In this document: positions 23,425-36,375 of the stretch, one piece after another
How the letters are laid out: every line of letters starts with the position of its first letter
How positions within the stretch are numbered: the first letter of the stretch is position 1
Source of the DNA: Datura wrightii
Taxonomy: Eukaryota > Streptophyta > Magnoliopsida > Solanales > Solanaceae
Length of the DNA stretch: 64,000 nucleotides
Direction: 5' to 3'
Assembly: GCA_035772735.1 (NCBI GenBank)
Contig: JASDFA010000006.1
Location: forward strand, 69,828,001-69,892,000
Program-made: the position numbers and the translations under genes
Notes under the pieces: generated by a model
The model's database searches: none
Seen by the model: only the letters and a program-made list of their open reading frames with translations
Told to the model about the DNA's origin: nothing

Positions 23425-26400
23425 CTAGGCCTGAAATAGGTTAGGGTATCTGGCTTTCATATCTTCTTCAGCTTCCCACGTCATTTCCTCACGATTCCTG
23501 TTACGCCACAATACTTTGACAGACGCAACATCTTTAGTCCTCAACCTGCGAATCTGTCTGTCTAAGATAGCTACGGGAACCTCTTCCTATGCTAACTCTT
23601 CTGTGACCTGGACATCCTGAACTGGAATTACTGTAGAAGGGTCCCCTACGAACTTCCTCAACATGGAGACATGGAATACTGGGTGAACAGATGCTAACTC
23701 CGGAGGCAAGTTCAATTCGTATGCAACTCGACCTATTCTTCGTCGAATCTGATATAGCCCAATGAATCTCGGGCTAAGCTTGCCTTTCTTGCCAAATCTC
23801 ATCACCCCTTTCATTGGAGACACCTTCAGATATACCCAGTCATTCACCGCAAATTCTAGATTTTTGCACCGCATATCTGCATAAGACTTCTGGCGGCTCT
23901 GAGCAGTCAGTACACGTTCTCGGATAAGCTTTATCTTTTCCTCTGACTGCCGAACAATGTCTGGGCCAACCAATGCTGATTCCCCCACTTTAAACCAGCC
24001 CACCGGCGATCTACATTTTCTCCCGTATAATGCCTCGAAAGGCGCCATCTGGATGGCTGAATGATAGCTATTGTTGTAGGCAAATTCAATCAACGAAAGA
24101 TTCTCATCCCAATTACCCCCAAAATCTAGTACACACGCTCGCAACATATCTTCGAGCGTTTGGATAGTCCGCTCAGCCTGCCCATCTGTCTGAGGGTGGA
24201 ATGCTGTGCTCAAATTGATCTGCGTTCCCAAACCCCTCTGGAACGACTGCCAGAATCTGGCTGTAAACTGTGCTCCCCTATCTGAAATGATGGATACCGG
24301 CACTCCATGTAATCTAACTATTTCTCTAATATATAATTCGGCATAATCCTCAGCCGAGAAGGTAGCCTTCACTGGTAGGAAATGAGCTGATTTTGTCAGC
24401 CTGTCAACTATTACCCAAATGGAATCACATCTGCGTCTGGTACGGGGTAACCCTATTACAAAATCCATGTTTATCGTTTCCCATTTCCACGTAGGCACCG
24501 TTATATCTTGCGTTAAACCGCCCGGCTTCTGGTGCTCTGCTTCCACCTGCTGACAATTAGAACATCTAGATACAAATTCAGCTATCTCAGCTTTCATACC
24601 TGGCCACCAATAGATGTCTCTGATGTCATGGTACATTTTTGTTGCTCCTGGATGGAGGGAATAGCGAGCGTAATGTACCTCATGCATGATCTGCCCACGA
24701 AGCCCTGAAACATTCAGCACACAGAGGCGGCCCTTACAGTGTAGCACATCATCCTTAGTCATTTGGAAATCCGACTCCTTACCTTTCTGAATTCTATCTC
24801 TGAGCTGGACTAAATCAGGGTCCTCGTACTGTCGTTCTTTTACTTCTGTAACTAATGATGACACAGCAGAATTCTGAATTACTGCTCTATTATTTTCTGT
24901 TTCCATTACTCGAACGGCTAAACCAGCTAACTGATGAATTTCTTTGGCTAACTTCCGCTTCTCAGGTCGCAAATACGCCAAACTCCCCATTGACTTACGG
25001 CTCAGGGCATCTGCTACAACATTAGCTTTTCCGGGGTGGTATAGAATATTCACATCATAATCTTTTAACAGCTCCAACCAGCGGCGTTGCCGTAGATTCA
25101 ACTCCCTCTGAGTGAAGATGTACTATAGGCTCTTATGATCTGTGTAAATATCAACATGGACGCCGTACAGGTAATGCCTCCACATCTTTAAGGCGTGGAT
25201 TACTGCGGCTAATTCCAGGTCGTGGGTAGGGTAATTCTTTTCGTGTTTCCTCAGCTGTCTAGAAGCATATGCAATTACTCTACCATGCTGCATCAACACA
25301 CAACCTAACCCGACATCTGACGCGTCGCAATAGACTGAATAACCTTCTGTGCCTTCCGGCAATGCTAATACTGGGGCGGAGGTTAATCTGTCTTTCAGTT
25401 CCTGGAAGCTCTGCTCGCATGCCTCTGTCCATTGAAACTTTGCTGCTTTTTGTGTCAATTTGGTTAGAGGTGCCGCAATGGTCGAGAATCCTTTAACGAA
25501 CCTCCTGTAATATCCTGCCAACCCTAGAAAACTACGAACTTCAATCGGAGTGGTAGGCCTAGGCCATGACTTAACTGCTTCTATTTTCTGCTTGTCTACC
25601 TATATACCAGCATCCGACACGATATGCCCTAAAAAGGTCACTGAGCTAAGCCAGAATTCACACTTAGAAAATTTAGCATACAACTGGCGGTCCCTAAGGA
25701 TCTAGAGCACTGTCCGCAAATGAGTCCGGTGATCTGCTTTAGAGCGAGAATACACCAGAATGTCATCAATGAATACTATCACGAACAAGTCCAGGAAAGG
25801 TCTGAAAATACTGTTCATCAGGTCCATGAAGACTGCCGGGGCATTCGTTAACCCGAAGGACATGACTAGAAATTCAAAATGTCCATATCGGGTTCTGAAC
25901 GCTGTCTTAGGAATATCTCTCTCACGTACTCGAACCTGGTGATACCCCGACCACAAGTCAATCTTGGAAAAGTATCTGGCTCCCTGCAACTGATCAATAA
26001 GTCATCAATTCTGGGAAGCGGGTACTTGTTCTTTACTGTAACTTTGTTTAATTGCCGATAATCTATGCACATTCGGAGTGAACCATCTTTCTTCCTCACA
26101 AATAAAACTGGCACACCCCACGGTGAAGTACTCAGCCTGATGAAACCTTTATCCAATAAGTCTTTCAACTGCTCTTTTAATTCTCTGAGTTTTGCAGGAG
26201 CCATACGATAGGGAGGAATTGATATCGGCTGAGTGCCTGGTAACAAGTCAATAGCAAAATCTATCTCCCTTTCTGGGGGAATACCAGGTAACTCATCAGA
26301 AAACACATCAGGGAATTCATTCACTACCGGAACAGACTGGAGTGTCAGAGATCCTGCTTGGACATCCTGAACTCTGATCAGATGGTAAATACATCCCTTA

Positions 26401-28208
26401 GATATCAACTTTCTCGCCTGAACGTAGGAAATAAACCTATCTTTTGGCGTAGCGGTGCTGCCCTTCCAATCTCGCACTGCTTCTCCTGGGAAGTGGAATC
26501 GGACCATCTTGGTCCAACATTCAACATTGGCAAAGCACGGTACTAACCAATCCATACACATTATGGCATCGAAGTCTATCAATTCTAACTCAACCAGATC
26601 TACTGTGGTCTGACGGTCAGCAACCTCTACTGTACACCCTCGGTAAATTTTGCTAGCCACAATAGAGTCACCGACGGGCGTGGATACTAAAAAGGGCTGC
26701 TGCAATAATTCTGGTGCAATACTAAACTTTCGTGCCACAAATGGAGTAATGTAGGACAAAGTAGACCCTGGATCAATCAACACATAAGCAGGGTGTGAGC
26801 AGATAGTTAGTATACCTGTCACAACATCAGGTGACGCTTCTGAATCTTGCCTCCCTGGTAAGGCATATGTGCGGCTTAGACCCGCACCTGTACTGGAGAC
26901 CTCTGATCTGCCCCGACCCCTGCCTACTAAAAATATGGGCCTGCGCCCTGCCGAGGATGCTGTGGCTCGTGACCCTGCAGATGCCCTATCCTGTCTATCC
27001 CGGCCCTCTCGACCTCTGGCTGGGCAATCTTTCATCAAATGGCCTTCTTGGCCACAAATATAACATGCGGTGGAACCATATCTGCATGCTCCAGGATGGC
27101 GTCGACTGCATATAGGGCAGAGCAGTAGAGTATACCTACTCTGCTCCGCCCTCCTCTGTAATGGTGAATCTGCCATCTGTGAGCCTCTACCAGTCTCTGA
27201 CTGTCTGCTGCGGCTGAATCTACTCCCCTGCGGCTGTGGCGGAGGCGGGGGCCTAGGCGGCCTGTCTAACAATCATGGCCTGGGTCCTCCCTGGGCCTCC
27301 CTCTGTAACTCAACTGGCCTGTCCCGGCGACGCTGTTACTGATTGGTCCTTCTGATCTCCCGATGCCGCTGTCTGATGCCCTCAATATTCTGGGCGAATG
27401 CCTGAACTCGAGCAATGTCCATGTCCTCTCGCAGTGTGGCCGTAATACAAGTCTCAACATATTCTAGATTCAACCCCATGATAAAGCGGTGTACTCTGGA
27501 TGCCATGGTATCAACAAAGGCCAGTGCATACCGAGCCAAGGAATCAAACCGCAAGGAATATTCCCGAACACTCATGGCCCCCTGCTCTAGATGTAGGAAC
27601 TGGTCTACCCAAGCCTGTCAAATCTCCCACGGCAGATAATGATCCAGAAAAGCTCCTGAGAAGCTGGACCAGGTCGGAGGGGAAACATCTCTCCCTCGGG
27701 ACCTTTCCCAGCTTTCATACCACAATACAGCGATGTCCCGTAACCGAAATGCTGCCAACTCAACTGATTCGGTAGGCGTGGCATGCATAACCCTGAAGAT
27801 TCTCTGCATTTGATCCAGAAAATCCTGAGGGTCCTCTGTCCGGTCTGTACCTGTAAACTGTGGGGGATTTAGAGCTAAGAACTCTCGGACCCTCGAACTA
27901 CCGGGTCCTCCTGATGACTCCGCAGCTGTAGACGGCATTGGCTGACGCTGAGCAGCCATCATCTGTGCTAACATAACTACAGCACTCCTAACTTCCTGGT
28001 CGGAAGGTGTCGGTATAGGGACTGCTGAAGGTAGTGTCGCCCCAAGCGGCTCCTGATGTGGTGGAGACTGCTGAGAAGGCTGGGATGATGCCTCTGTAGT
28101 GCCCTCTGATCGGGCTGTTTCTAAACGAGGGTGAGGCATCCTGCTGGTGCCTTCCCCTGCTGCAATATCTAAGCTCCGGCCTGTGATAGGATGTCGCTGG
28201 TCTGACAT
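23425..28208 (-). pseudogene. RE-6 gag-pol polyprotein with chromodomain (broken)
   Basis: Start chosen at ATG 28208 (MSDQRHPITGRSL), which follows the primer site by about 200 bp. Order: gag core (LNPPQFTGTDRTEDPQDFL, split here for brevity from FRLRDIAVLWYESW), CCHC knuckle CYICGQEGHLMKDCP, protease with DPGSTLSYI, RT with FIDDILVYS, RNase H with YCDASDVGLG and YTDHKSL, integrase with HPGATKMY, CSNCQQ, NMDFVIGLP, IISDRGAQFT and TDGQAERTIQ, then a chromodomain VASVKVLWRNRNREEMTWEA. Stops at 27618, 27336, 27273, 25702, 25600, 25123 and 23587 (lowest coordinate of each codon); 1-base deletion near 25996 in RT. Six stops are single C-to-T changes from CGA, CAA or CAG. The terminal stop at 23425 follows ARYPNLFQA. 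Confidence 0.95.
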
Positions 28209-28402
28209 TATCTGTAACCAAACAATATAGTAAGCTTTTAGGGACTCAACCCTATATTCTACCGCTCTACAGCACGACTGAATAAGAATAAAAGACAACC
28301 ATCCTATCATGCCTTGCAGCCTCCTACCCATAGTATGTGGTGCAAAACACATCCATGGACAGGACTCTACTTAGCACGGCTTGCAGACTCCCTGGGATAC
28401 GG

Positions 28403-28417
28403 CCTGCTCTGATACCA
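28403..28417 (-). other. Primer-binding site, initiator tRNA-Met type (RE-6)
   Basis: The minus strand reads TGGTATCAGAGCAGG, the usual initiator tRNA-Met complement, four bases inside the 5' LTR. Confidence 0.92.
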
Positions 28418-28421
28418 AGTT

Positions 28422-30955
28422 TGTCACACCCCGCCTTGGGGGGTATGACTGGCACCTGGTGCCCTACTAGGACCTGAACCGCTAGACTGCTAAGCCTGGG
28501 CACATTTGGTGCCTGGCTGGCTCTAACTCACATTTCTGGAAACAAAGGGCTATATAACGGCTGTAAACACAACCCTCGGCCCATTGGCCAATAGCCTCCT
28601 GTACCTGTAATAACAGCTAACCAGAAACAAGCAACTATAGGGAAATCTATGCGGGCCGACAAGGCCACCAAGTTGTCTAGTTATCTATGACTCAACCCTG
28701 AAGTACTGGATAGCTACGTGACCGGCAAGGTCACCACTACTGTCGAACTATGGCCCCACACAGCCAACATAATGGAACAAAAGTACTAACAGCTATACAA
28801 CTGCACGGCCTCACACGACCGGCTTATCTAACCACAGGGAAATATAAACAGACTGCAAGCCTCTAGGAATAACAATAAAAATGATCGGGACAGGGCCCCG
28901 ACCTACCCGTACTATACAACAAAAGAAGATGAAATACACCTCTGGAATTCAGTGTCCGGATGACAGGAGCTGAATACTCGATCGCTGACAGGAATCACAT
29001 GGTATCGCCTGCTCGTCTATGAGTACCTTCAGGCAAGTAATGCAGCGCCCCACCGGGCGTCAGTACCGCTAGTACTGAGTATGTAAAGCAATAATTGAAA
29101 GAAATATCTAAAAACAACAATACAACTGATGAAACTGAAGTAGAAAGGAATGGATTAACTGTCTGATAATGTAAATCATACCTTCTCTTAATCATACTGG
29201 AAGGAGTAGGAGTCATACCTGAGGATTTATCGTTCTACTGTCGATCTACTCGTATTTACTATAACACAGCATAACATATCATAACATAACATAGCACACA
29301 CAAACCTTACCCGGCCCCCACAAGCCGGGGGGTATAACCTGCACAGAATCTATACCCCTACCCCGGTCATCCCATCTCCTATAATAGCTATAAGCATCCC
29401 GCTGGTCCCCTGGGTATGCACTTGGGCTCGCTGAGCCCCTGACTATAACTGCATCTGAGTCCGGACGACTCCTGAATCAACACTCGAGCGTATCCGCTCG
29501 AAAGGGGTGTGTAAGGGCCGATCAAGGCACAATATGGGGAAAACTGGCATCCCATCTTCGTCCCCTGTGGGACGGCATGCCACTCCGTAGAGCGACGTAT
29601 CCTCGTCCTCTGGCGGATGAGTCGATACAGCTATCAACCCTGGGGCGGTCATGGATGCTAGGTAGTCCAACCCCAAACAATACAACGGACTCAACTAGTA
29701 ATACTATCTGCATGTCTCACATACTGAAGCTGATAGTGGTAAAGTATTTGTATATACTATATGCTGAGCTAGTGATAGTAATGTGTACGTACTTAATACA
29801 TGCTGAGGCTGGTAATAGTATATATGTATAAATATGGTCTTCTGCCAGACTGTACTGGGGCTAATGCTGAACAAGATATAGTGTTTCTGCTGAAGACTAT
29901 GCTGTATACTGAGTTTCTATAGTAACATGATTTACTATTCCTAACATGCTTTCTAACTTCATTTTAACTTATCATTCTATTTCTGAGATGTCTTACAGAT
30001 ATTACATTGCTTTACTGAGTTTCAACTGAATACAATGATATCCTAACATTCTGTGTCACATCACATACTGAGCATACTGTGCAGTTGCTAACACTTGTAT
30101 TAGAATCTATATCGTGCTAACAAGTTTCGCGCAAGATATAACATGATACTTCTAATATCGTACCAACATTCGTAATAAACATAATACATGACTTTTGACA
30201 TTCTACTGGCCTTTAAATTACTGTACTGTCCCGAGGTTACTAACTTGACGAGGCTCGACCGGTACTTCAACTATTTTTCTCCCAACTACATTCATAAATA
30301 TGTCAATTAATACTAAATACAGGTTTATTTTAAAGAGCAACGTCACTTTCGATATAGTTTATAGCCTAAACTTAGGCTTATCGAAAGACGGTCGAAAACT
30401 CGCTATTTTTCAGAGGTCCAGAAGGGAGAAATATTCACTTCACAGCTAGGAACACATAGACACTAGTTTAGAGCAATTCCACTTACCTTAGCTCGGTAGC
30501 TCGACGATTCGTCGGCCGTATTTCACGAAACTAAATCCGTAGAAATGCTCTCTGTTGCTAAATACCTCGGTATCTGAACTTAATTTGAGTTTGGACAACA
30601 TTTAGCAGCGTATTCAGACGAAAATTATATTACCTCTTTGTTCCTTTTTCCTTCTCTGCTGTTTCCACTCTGTTTCTGGAATTTTATAAGTGTTTTAATG
30701 ATTTAAAACCGAAGTGGGGCTTTATATACTTGGGCCTGGACAAGGCCAATGTATCACGGAGCCAACGCGGAGGCTTTACCTCCGTGACACGCTGCCATCG
30801 TGGAGGGGCTCTGCCTCGGCTCCTTCCGCGATGGTTCGACAAGTCTCTCGTTCGATCTTTTCCCGGGCCTTCCTTTAGCACGTATGGCCTTCAAATATGC
30901 TTAACCAACGTGGGAATAGGTCATCTAGGTGCCGGAAATTCTACGGGGTATAACA
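28422..30955 (-). repeat. RE-6 5' LTR
   Basis: 2534 bp, TGTTATACCCCG..GGGGTGTGACA in element orientation. Keeps the promoter-proximal segment the 3' LTR lost. The CACGGAG palindrome at about 30748-30790 is partly decayed (GTATCACGGAG). Confidence 0.95.
30721..30730 (-). promoter_or_regulatory. LTR TATA box (RE-6)
   Basis: The minus strand reads AGTATATAAA, just downstream of the CACGGAG palindromes: the same order as in the Athila LTRs. Confidence 0.65.
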
Positions 30956-30960
30956 CAGCC

Positions 30961-31200
30961 ACTCCTCCAACAACCCTATTTAGCCGGCCAATGTGTCTGA
31001 AATGTAGTAGGGTGCTCGTGGGATAGTGTTTGGATGTGGGGAGACCAAACACATGCGCAGGAGTTGCCCATCGGCCAAGCAGGGCAAGGGTAGAGCCGGT
31101 GTTCCAATCACTGAATCAAAAGCTCCAGTAAATCGCCCATCCCAGCAAGACAGGTTACTAAGAGCAAGTGTCAGTCAGCCTCAGATGTAGTCCCAGGTAT
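30961..31200 (+). pseudogene. RE-5 gag remnant, second zinc knuckle
   Basis: Continuation of RE-5 gag after RE-6. FGCGETKHMRRSCPSAKQ (about 31028-31080) resembles a second CCHC knuckle with its first cysteine missing, followed by a basic, glutamine-rich tail. Several stops. Confidence 0.6.
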
Positions 31201-32445
31201 GTTAGAAGCCTTCCTATCGAACCTACCATGATTTCTAGTTCTGAGAGCTATTGTATGAGGTATAAAATCCCTTGGTGCATTTTAATATGAGATTTATTTT
31301 GTTGAAGGTAGGGAGATGGTAAGTAAAGGGCCAAGTAAAGTCTTGAGTTTCCTAGTAAGGAATTTCTACAAAATAGTATCTGGGGGTAGTCCATCCATTC
31401 CCCTTTAGATGTTTCCTTTATGTTTCACTCGATGCTATCCTCAACTTATGCTCAAGGTCTGAAACCTAAGATAATAGGTAGCCCCGTCAGTCAGCAACCC
31501 CAATATTACCCATTCAACTTCACGTCATGGCCCTAGTTATGTATGTGAACTGATGTCTCTTAGCACGCTCAACTCTATGAACTCAGCCCCTAAGATTTGC
31601 CCTAACGGCTCGTAAGATCGTGTTGTATCAGGTATATGCCCAACTTAGATTTCTTAAATGATTTGTGCTCATGATTCCATACTCTAAACCCTATGGATAT
31701 CCCCCATGATGGAGATGATGGTTAAAATGGTTCTATTTGAGGTAACTCCCTATCCCTGCCTTAGGTGTTGCGTATGTAAAAGTCTAGGAAGTGTAGTTAT
31801 TAGCCGAGTCGGGGAGTGCAACAACTCGCATGGTCATTTTTGATTGTTGATCCATTTCCCTGGATTGAACCTTTCCATATCTTCATTTTGTTACTCATGA
31901 CTTGAGGAGGTGGGTGACACTGTTTCCAAGATGATCTAATGAAGATCGGGTGAGATTTTTGATTTTGGAGGGTTTGAGGTTTGAGAGTTTGACCAGAGTC
32001 AACATTTTAGGTTAACCAGCTAATATTTGAATTTTGAAAGCTCTGTTGGTTCTGGATGGTGATTTATGATTTAGTTTGGTAGTTTGCATGGGTCCCGAGG
32101 TGATTTGGGAGTGATTTGGACCTTTGGTTGAAATTATGAGCTTTGAGGAGGCTAAGTGTGACCACGGTCAACTTTCGATCAAAACCACCTTATATTGGTA
32201 ATTTGATGATTCCAACTGGTCTGGAATGGGTTTTATGATTAAATTGCATATCTGGGTATGACTGGGGGATTATGGATGAGTTTTGGGTGGATTTGAACAT
32301 TTTGTGTATTTGGCATGATCTTAAGCATAAAAAGTGAACACTTAAAGGTTTGGGACTTCAAAATTCTTAGCACAAATTATAGAAGTTTGTCTTGTTAACT
32401 CGACGGATGGTGGTGTTGTTATTCAGAACGGATCAGAATCATCCT
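31201..32445. other. Unassigned segment replacing protease, RT and RNase H of RE-5
   Basis: About 1.25 kb without a usable frame or recognisable pol motif. It contains plain AT-rich text and TTTGACCAGAGTCAAC (about 31988), a word I associate with plant LTRs. It may be an unrelated insertion or fragments brought in by a deletion. I could not find termini or a target duplication. Confidence 0.4.
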
Positions 32446-33850
32446 TTGTGACTGATTTAAAAGTTAGATAGGACGAGGACCCTATTTTGGTAAAACTGAA
32501 GGAAGCCGTCCAGAATCACAAGGTAGAGGTCTTCTCCAAAGGGGGAGATGGTGTGCTTCGATATCAGGGTCGTCCGTGCGTTTTGGATGTTGGTGATTTG
32601 AGAGATCAAATGTTGCATGAGGCTCAAGTTCCAGGTATTTGATACATCCAAGTGCCATCAAGATGTACTGTGACCTACGGGAAGTCTATTGGTGGAATGG
32701 CATGAAGAAGGATATAGAAGAATTTGTAGCTAAGTGTCCGAACTGTCAACAGGTGAAAGTGCAACATCAAAGATTGGGAGGTGTGCCTTAAGATAATAGT
32801 ATTCCTACTTGGAAGTGGGAGGATATCAATATGGAATTCATTACTGGGTTGCCTCGCACTCGTCGACAGTACGAATCCATTTGGGTGGAGGTGGGCGGTT
32901 GACCGAAGCCGCTCATTTTCTACAATCAAAACTACTGACTCAGCATAGGTTTATAACAAACTATACATCCAAGAGCTAGTTCAGTTGCATGGAGTGCCCT
33001 TGCTTATCATATCAAACAGAAGTACTCAGTTTACCTCTCAGTTATGGAGGTTGTTTCAAAAGGGATATGGTACTCAGGTCAAGCTCAGTACAACATTTCA
33101 CCCGCAAACTGATTTTCAGGCGGAGTGGACTATTCAGACTCTCGAGGACATATTGAGAGCATGTGTAATTGACTTCAAGTGTAGTTAGGATGAGCACTTG
33201 CCTCTCATTGAGTTTGCGTACAACAACAACTATTATTCCAACATTCAAATGGCTCCATTTGAGGCTCTCTATGGGCGGAGGTGTAGATCATATATTGGTT
33301 GGTTTAAAGTCGGTGGAGCTGCGAATATCGGTCCAGATTCAGTCCATGAGGCCATGGAGAAGGTTCAACTTATAAGAGATAGATTGAAAACAACATAGAG
33401 TTGACAAAAGTCCTATACGGATGTGAGAAGGAGGGAGCTTGAGTTCGAAGTAAATGATTTGGTATTTTTGAAGGTATCCCCCATGAAAGGAGTGATGAGA
33501 TTTTGAAAGAAAGGAAACCTCAGTCCCAGTTATGTTTTCCCGTACCGGATTGTGAAATGGGTTGGCAAGGTAGCATATGAATTGGAGTTGCCGTCAGGAT
33601 TAGCTTTTGTTCATCCCATTTTCCATGCATCGCTCTTAAAGAAGTGTTTGGGTGATCCAATTTTGGTTGTTCTGGTGGAGAGTGTAGGAGTAAAGAACAT
33701 CGTTAGTTATGAAGAGGTTCTGGTGGAGATACTGGATCAGCACGTTTGCAAGCTAAGGAACAAAGAAGTAGCTTTAGTTAAGGTTTTATGAAGAAATCAG
33801 CATGTTGAGGGAGCTACTGGGAAGCCGAAGCAGATATAATGGCTAGATAC
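32446..33850 (+). pseudogene. RE-5 integrase and chromodomain (broken)
   Basis: Plus strand. Fragments DLRDQMLHEAQ, CPNCQQVKVQHQ (partly out of frame), ELVQLHGVPLLIISNRSTQF, STTFHPQTDFQAEWTIQ, EFAYNNNYYSNIQMAPFEA and ELPSGLAFVHPIFHASLL mark the integrase core and C-terminus. The second catalytic aspartate is replaced (ISN instead of ISD), while the glutamate of QAEW remains. SYEEVLVEILDQ and LRNKEVALVKVL are the chromodomain start. At least five stops. Confidence 0.9.
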
Positions 33851-34097
33851 CCACATCTATTCCCTTTCGGCTCAGTTTCAGCTTGAGGTATCAGTTTTTG
33901 CCCTAAAACTCTATTCAGTTTAATGTTTAGCTCACGTACCTCAGTTTCTTTCATGTAAATGGATGTATGTGTGGTTCAGGAATTCAGTTCAGTCATGTAT
34001 TTTAAATCAGAGTTGGTCATTCCGTTAATTTTCAGCTTATATGATCAGTACTTGAGTATGACGGTTGCATTTTTATACTTTTCTATATGATTTCCAT

Positions 34098-34130
34098 CAT
34101 TCGAGGATGAATGTTCCCAAGGGAGAGATA
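34098..34130 (+). promoter_or_regulatory. RE-5 GAGGAT-loop hairpin and polypurine tract
   Basis: CATTC-GAGGAT-GAATG (34098-34113), a perfect 5-bp stem, then AAGGGAGAGATA (34119-34130) directly before the 3' LTR. Confidence 0.82.
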
Positions 34131-34131
34131 T

Positions 34132-36341
34132 TGTGATACTCCAAAAGCCCTTAGATCAAACCCGGGAGTTGAAATGGAGAAAACAGGATTTTCTGCACCA
34201 GGTCATATAACGAGTGATCCTGTGACCTGTCAGGATGACCACAAGTCGTTAAGTGAATCGGTGATGAGTATGACTTAAGTTGGAATTTCTAGTTTTTGGG
34301 TCACCACAGGCCTGACCACGAGTCGTGGTCAGACCCATGACTCCTTGAGTCAATCGTGGTCAGGGATGAGGTGAAGGTAGGAAAAAATAGGTAGTGCACC
34401 TAACGGGTGGGTCACCACAACTCGTTAGGTACACCACCAGTCGTGGTGAGCCCCATGTGCGATTTGGCAGTGAAGGGAACGGAAGGTGACCATGAGTCGT
34501 GGTCACTAATGATGAATCATTAGGTCCCTCATGAGGACCCTTTGAGGAAATATGGGAAGTGTACTTAACGACGGGAGACCATGAGTCGTGGTCATGGGTA
34601 ACGACTTGTCCTGTCCCTCGTTGGGACTGGCAGTCTATTTTTCTCTGTGACTTTATTAAGGGCTTTTCCATAATTCCTATGATCCTAAGTCCTAAACTAC
34701 GTCATTTTAAGCTATGAATAGTGAGTTTTAAGAGGGGCAAGTTCATTCTAAGCTATTCGTAGTCATGCATGTAAGTATAGAAGTCTAGGGAGGTGATCGA
34801 ACTCAATTTCTTCCAAGTTCTTCTCAATTCATCCTTGAGCAATCAAAGAAGTTGTAGAATCAGATTCTCTCGGGTATGTAGGGTTATGAATGGGTGAAAT
34901 CGTTCACACTCATGCCTAACTCCTTTCTAATTCATAAAATTCTATTGATAATTCTATGGGGTTTTATCCCAATTCTTATGAATACTTATGATCTATCTAT
35001 GGGTTAATCTCCATCATATATCAATGCATATTCTATAAATCATGGGCATATTTTATGACTATTTCAAATTATAAACTTATGAATTTAAATTTCTACAAAC
35101 TATTCCCAATTATGCATGTTCTTATGAAAAGTTAAGTCATGATTTCACTATGATCTTGATATTGATTTGCCCAACTATGATTTATGCTTTACTATATGAT
35201 TTCTCTGAAATACTGATCATGGATTTATGAGATATCAAGTATATACATGTTTTACAAGTATGCATGAACTTCATGATTTATGGATTTATGATTATGGCCG
35301 ACTCACGGGCTTTACTTTCATGGCTAGTTCACGTATTTCAAGAAAGCTTATGATGATCATGATTTTAACTAGCCTATGAATCTCATGTATATTATCCTAT
35401 GAGCACTATATTTGTTTTGGGAGTAGTATTTAACATTGAGTAGACCCGGGTCCAAGCTTACCCCGAGTCTAAGAATTATGCGCCAACATAGCCACAATGC
35501 GACCTCCATGATACTTTCTCCTTTGCCCAAGTGGGCCTTTCGTTGTGATATCACACCTCTTTCATGGTTCTACCCTTGGCAAGGTACGAACACCCTCCTG
35601 ACTAGGGGTTTATAGGTCGGACTCCATGCGTGCTCGTATGGGGTTTGTTGGTTATAAGAATCTCCCATTGTTCCTCATGATTTATGTATGGTTATGATTA
35701 TATACTTTTGCTCAAGTCATTTTTAGTAAAGCTTTTCTCTTAGATTGTGATTATGAATGAGTTACCAATGTTTTCGAAAACCTTGAGCTTTATGTTTGCA
35801 TTATGATATTTATGTTATGACCATGTTGTCCAACTTTTATGAACTTTTATGTATTTTAAATATCCGTTTTACTTACCTTGCATACTCGGTATATTCCACG
35901 TACTGAATGCATACTCTACGTTGTATCGTCTAATGATAGAGGTCCGAGGGATCTTTCTCAGCATCATCCTTAGCCCCTGCTTTCCCACTCAGACCTGTCC
36001 AGCTAGCATCGGTGAGTCCTCATCCTCCGAGGATATTCAGTATTCGTGGTTGTTACGTCTCTCTTCAGTTTCAGACTTGTCGGGTTAGTTTGGAGTGTTG
36101 TCCCATCAACCCATCAGACATGTTAGAGGCTTTCAGACTTTGCATAGTAATCGGCTTGTCATTTATTATGTAAATTCCAGTTCTGATGTTATGTTATGTT
36201 AGACTTCCGCTATATTTATTATGATAATTCTTATGCTTTCATTGATTGAGTTAGATGTATTTTCATGTCATGGGTCGACTTGGAGTCTCTCAAGGCTCCT
36301 TATCACATGTCTCGATCCGGGCCTATGTTTGGGTCATGATA
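34132..36341 (+). repeat. RE-5 3' LTR
   Basis: 2210 bp, begins TGTGATACTCC and ends GGTCATGATA. The upstream array includes the 17-base palindrome GACCACGAGTCGTGGTC (34314-34330) and decayed copies to about 34610. Confidence 0.93.
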
Positions 36342-36375
36342 GTATTCCTAGTATCTCTCCAACAATGTGGAAGCG
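36342..36375 (+). pseudogene. RE-4 piece 2: 34 bp between RE-5 and RE-7
   Basis: Includes the second GTATT copy. Read with piece 1 it gives IPSISPTMWKR, the protease-RT linker; the frame continues into piece 3. RE-7 is inserted after AAGCG (36371-36375). Confidence 0.7.

Larger units (their letters stand above)
20946..30955 (-). mobile_element. RE-6: Tekay-type chromovirus, nearly complete
   Basis: TG..CA LTRs (28422-30955 is the 5' one, 20946-23158 the 3' one) with the perfect duplication CAGCC at 20941-20945 and 30956-30960. Inside are an initiator tRNA-Met primer site, one gag-pol frame, polypurine tract and hairpin. The structure is complete, but gag-pol has seven stops and one frameshift. 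It interrupts the gag of RE-5. Confidence 0.97.
17969..36341 (+). mobile_element. RE-5: Tekay-type chromovirus relic, hosting RE-6
   Basis: Two LTRs of 2223 and 2210 bp are flanked by the perfect duplication GTATT (17964-17968 and 36342-36346). Between them: initiator tRNA-Met primer site, gag remnants, RE-6 inserted in gag, an unassigned segment where protease, RT and RNase H should be, integrase with chromodomain, and polypurine tract. Without RE-6 it is about 8.4 kb. All frames are broken. Confidence 0.93.

Noticed and set aside
32985..33398. Integrase frames of RE-5 as a functional gene
   Set aside because: Catalytic aspartate replaced by asparagine and several stop codons.
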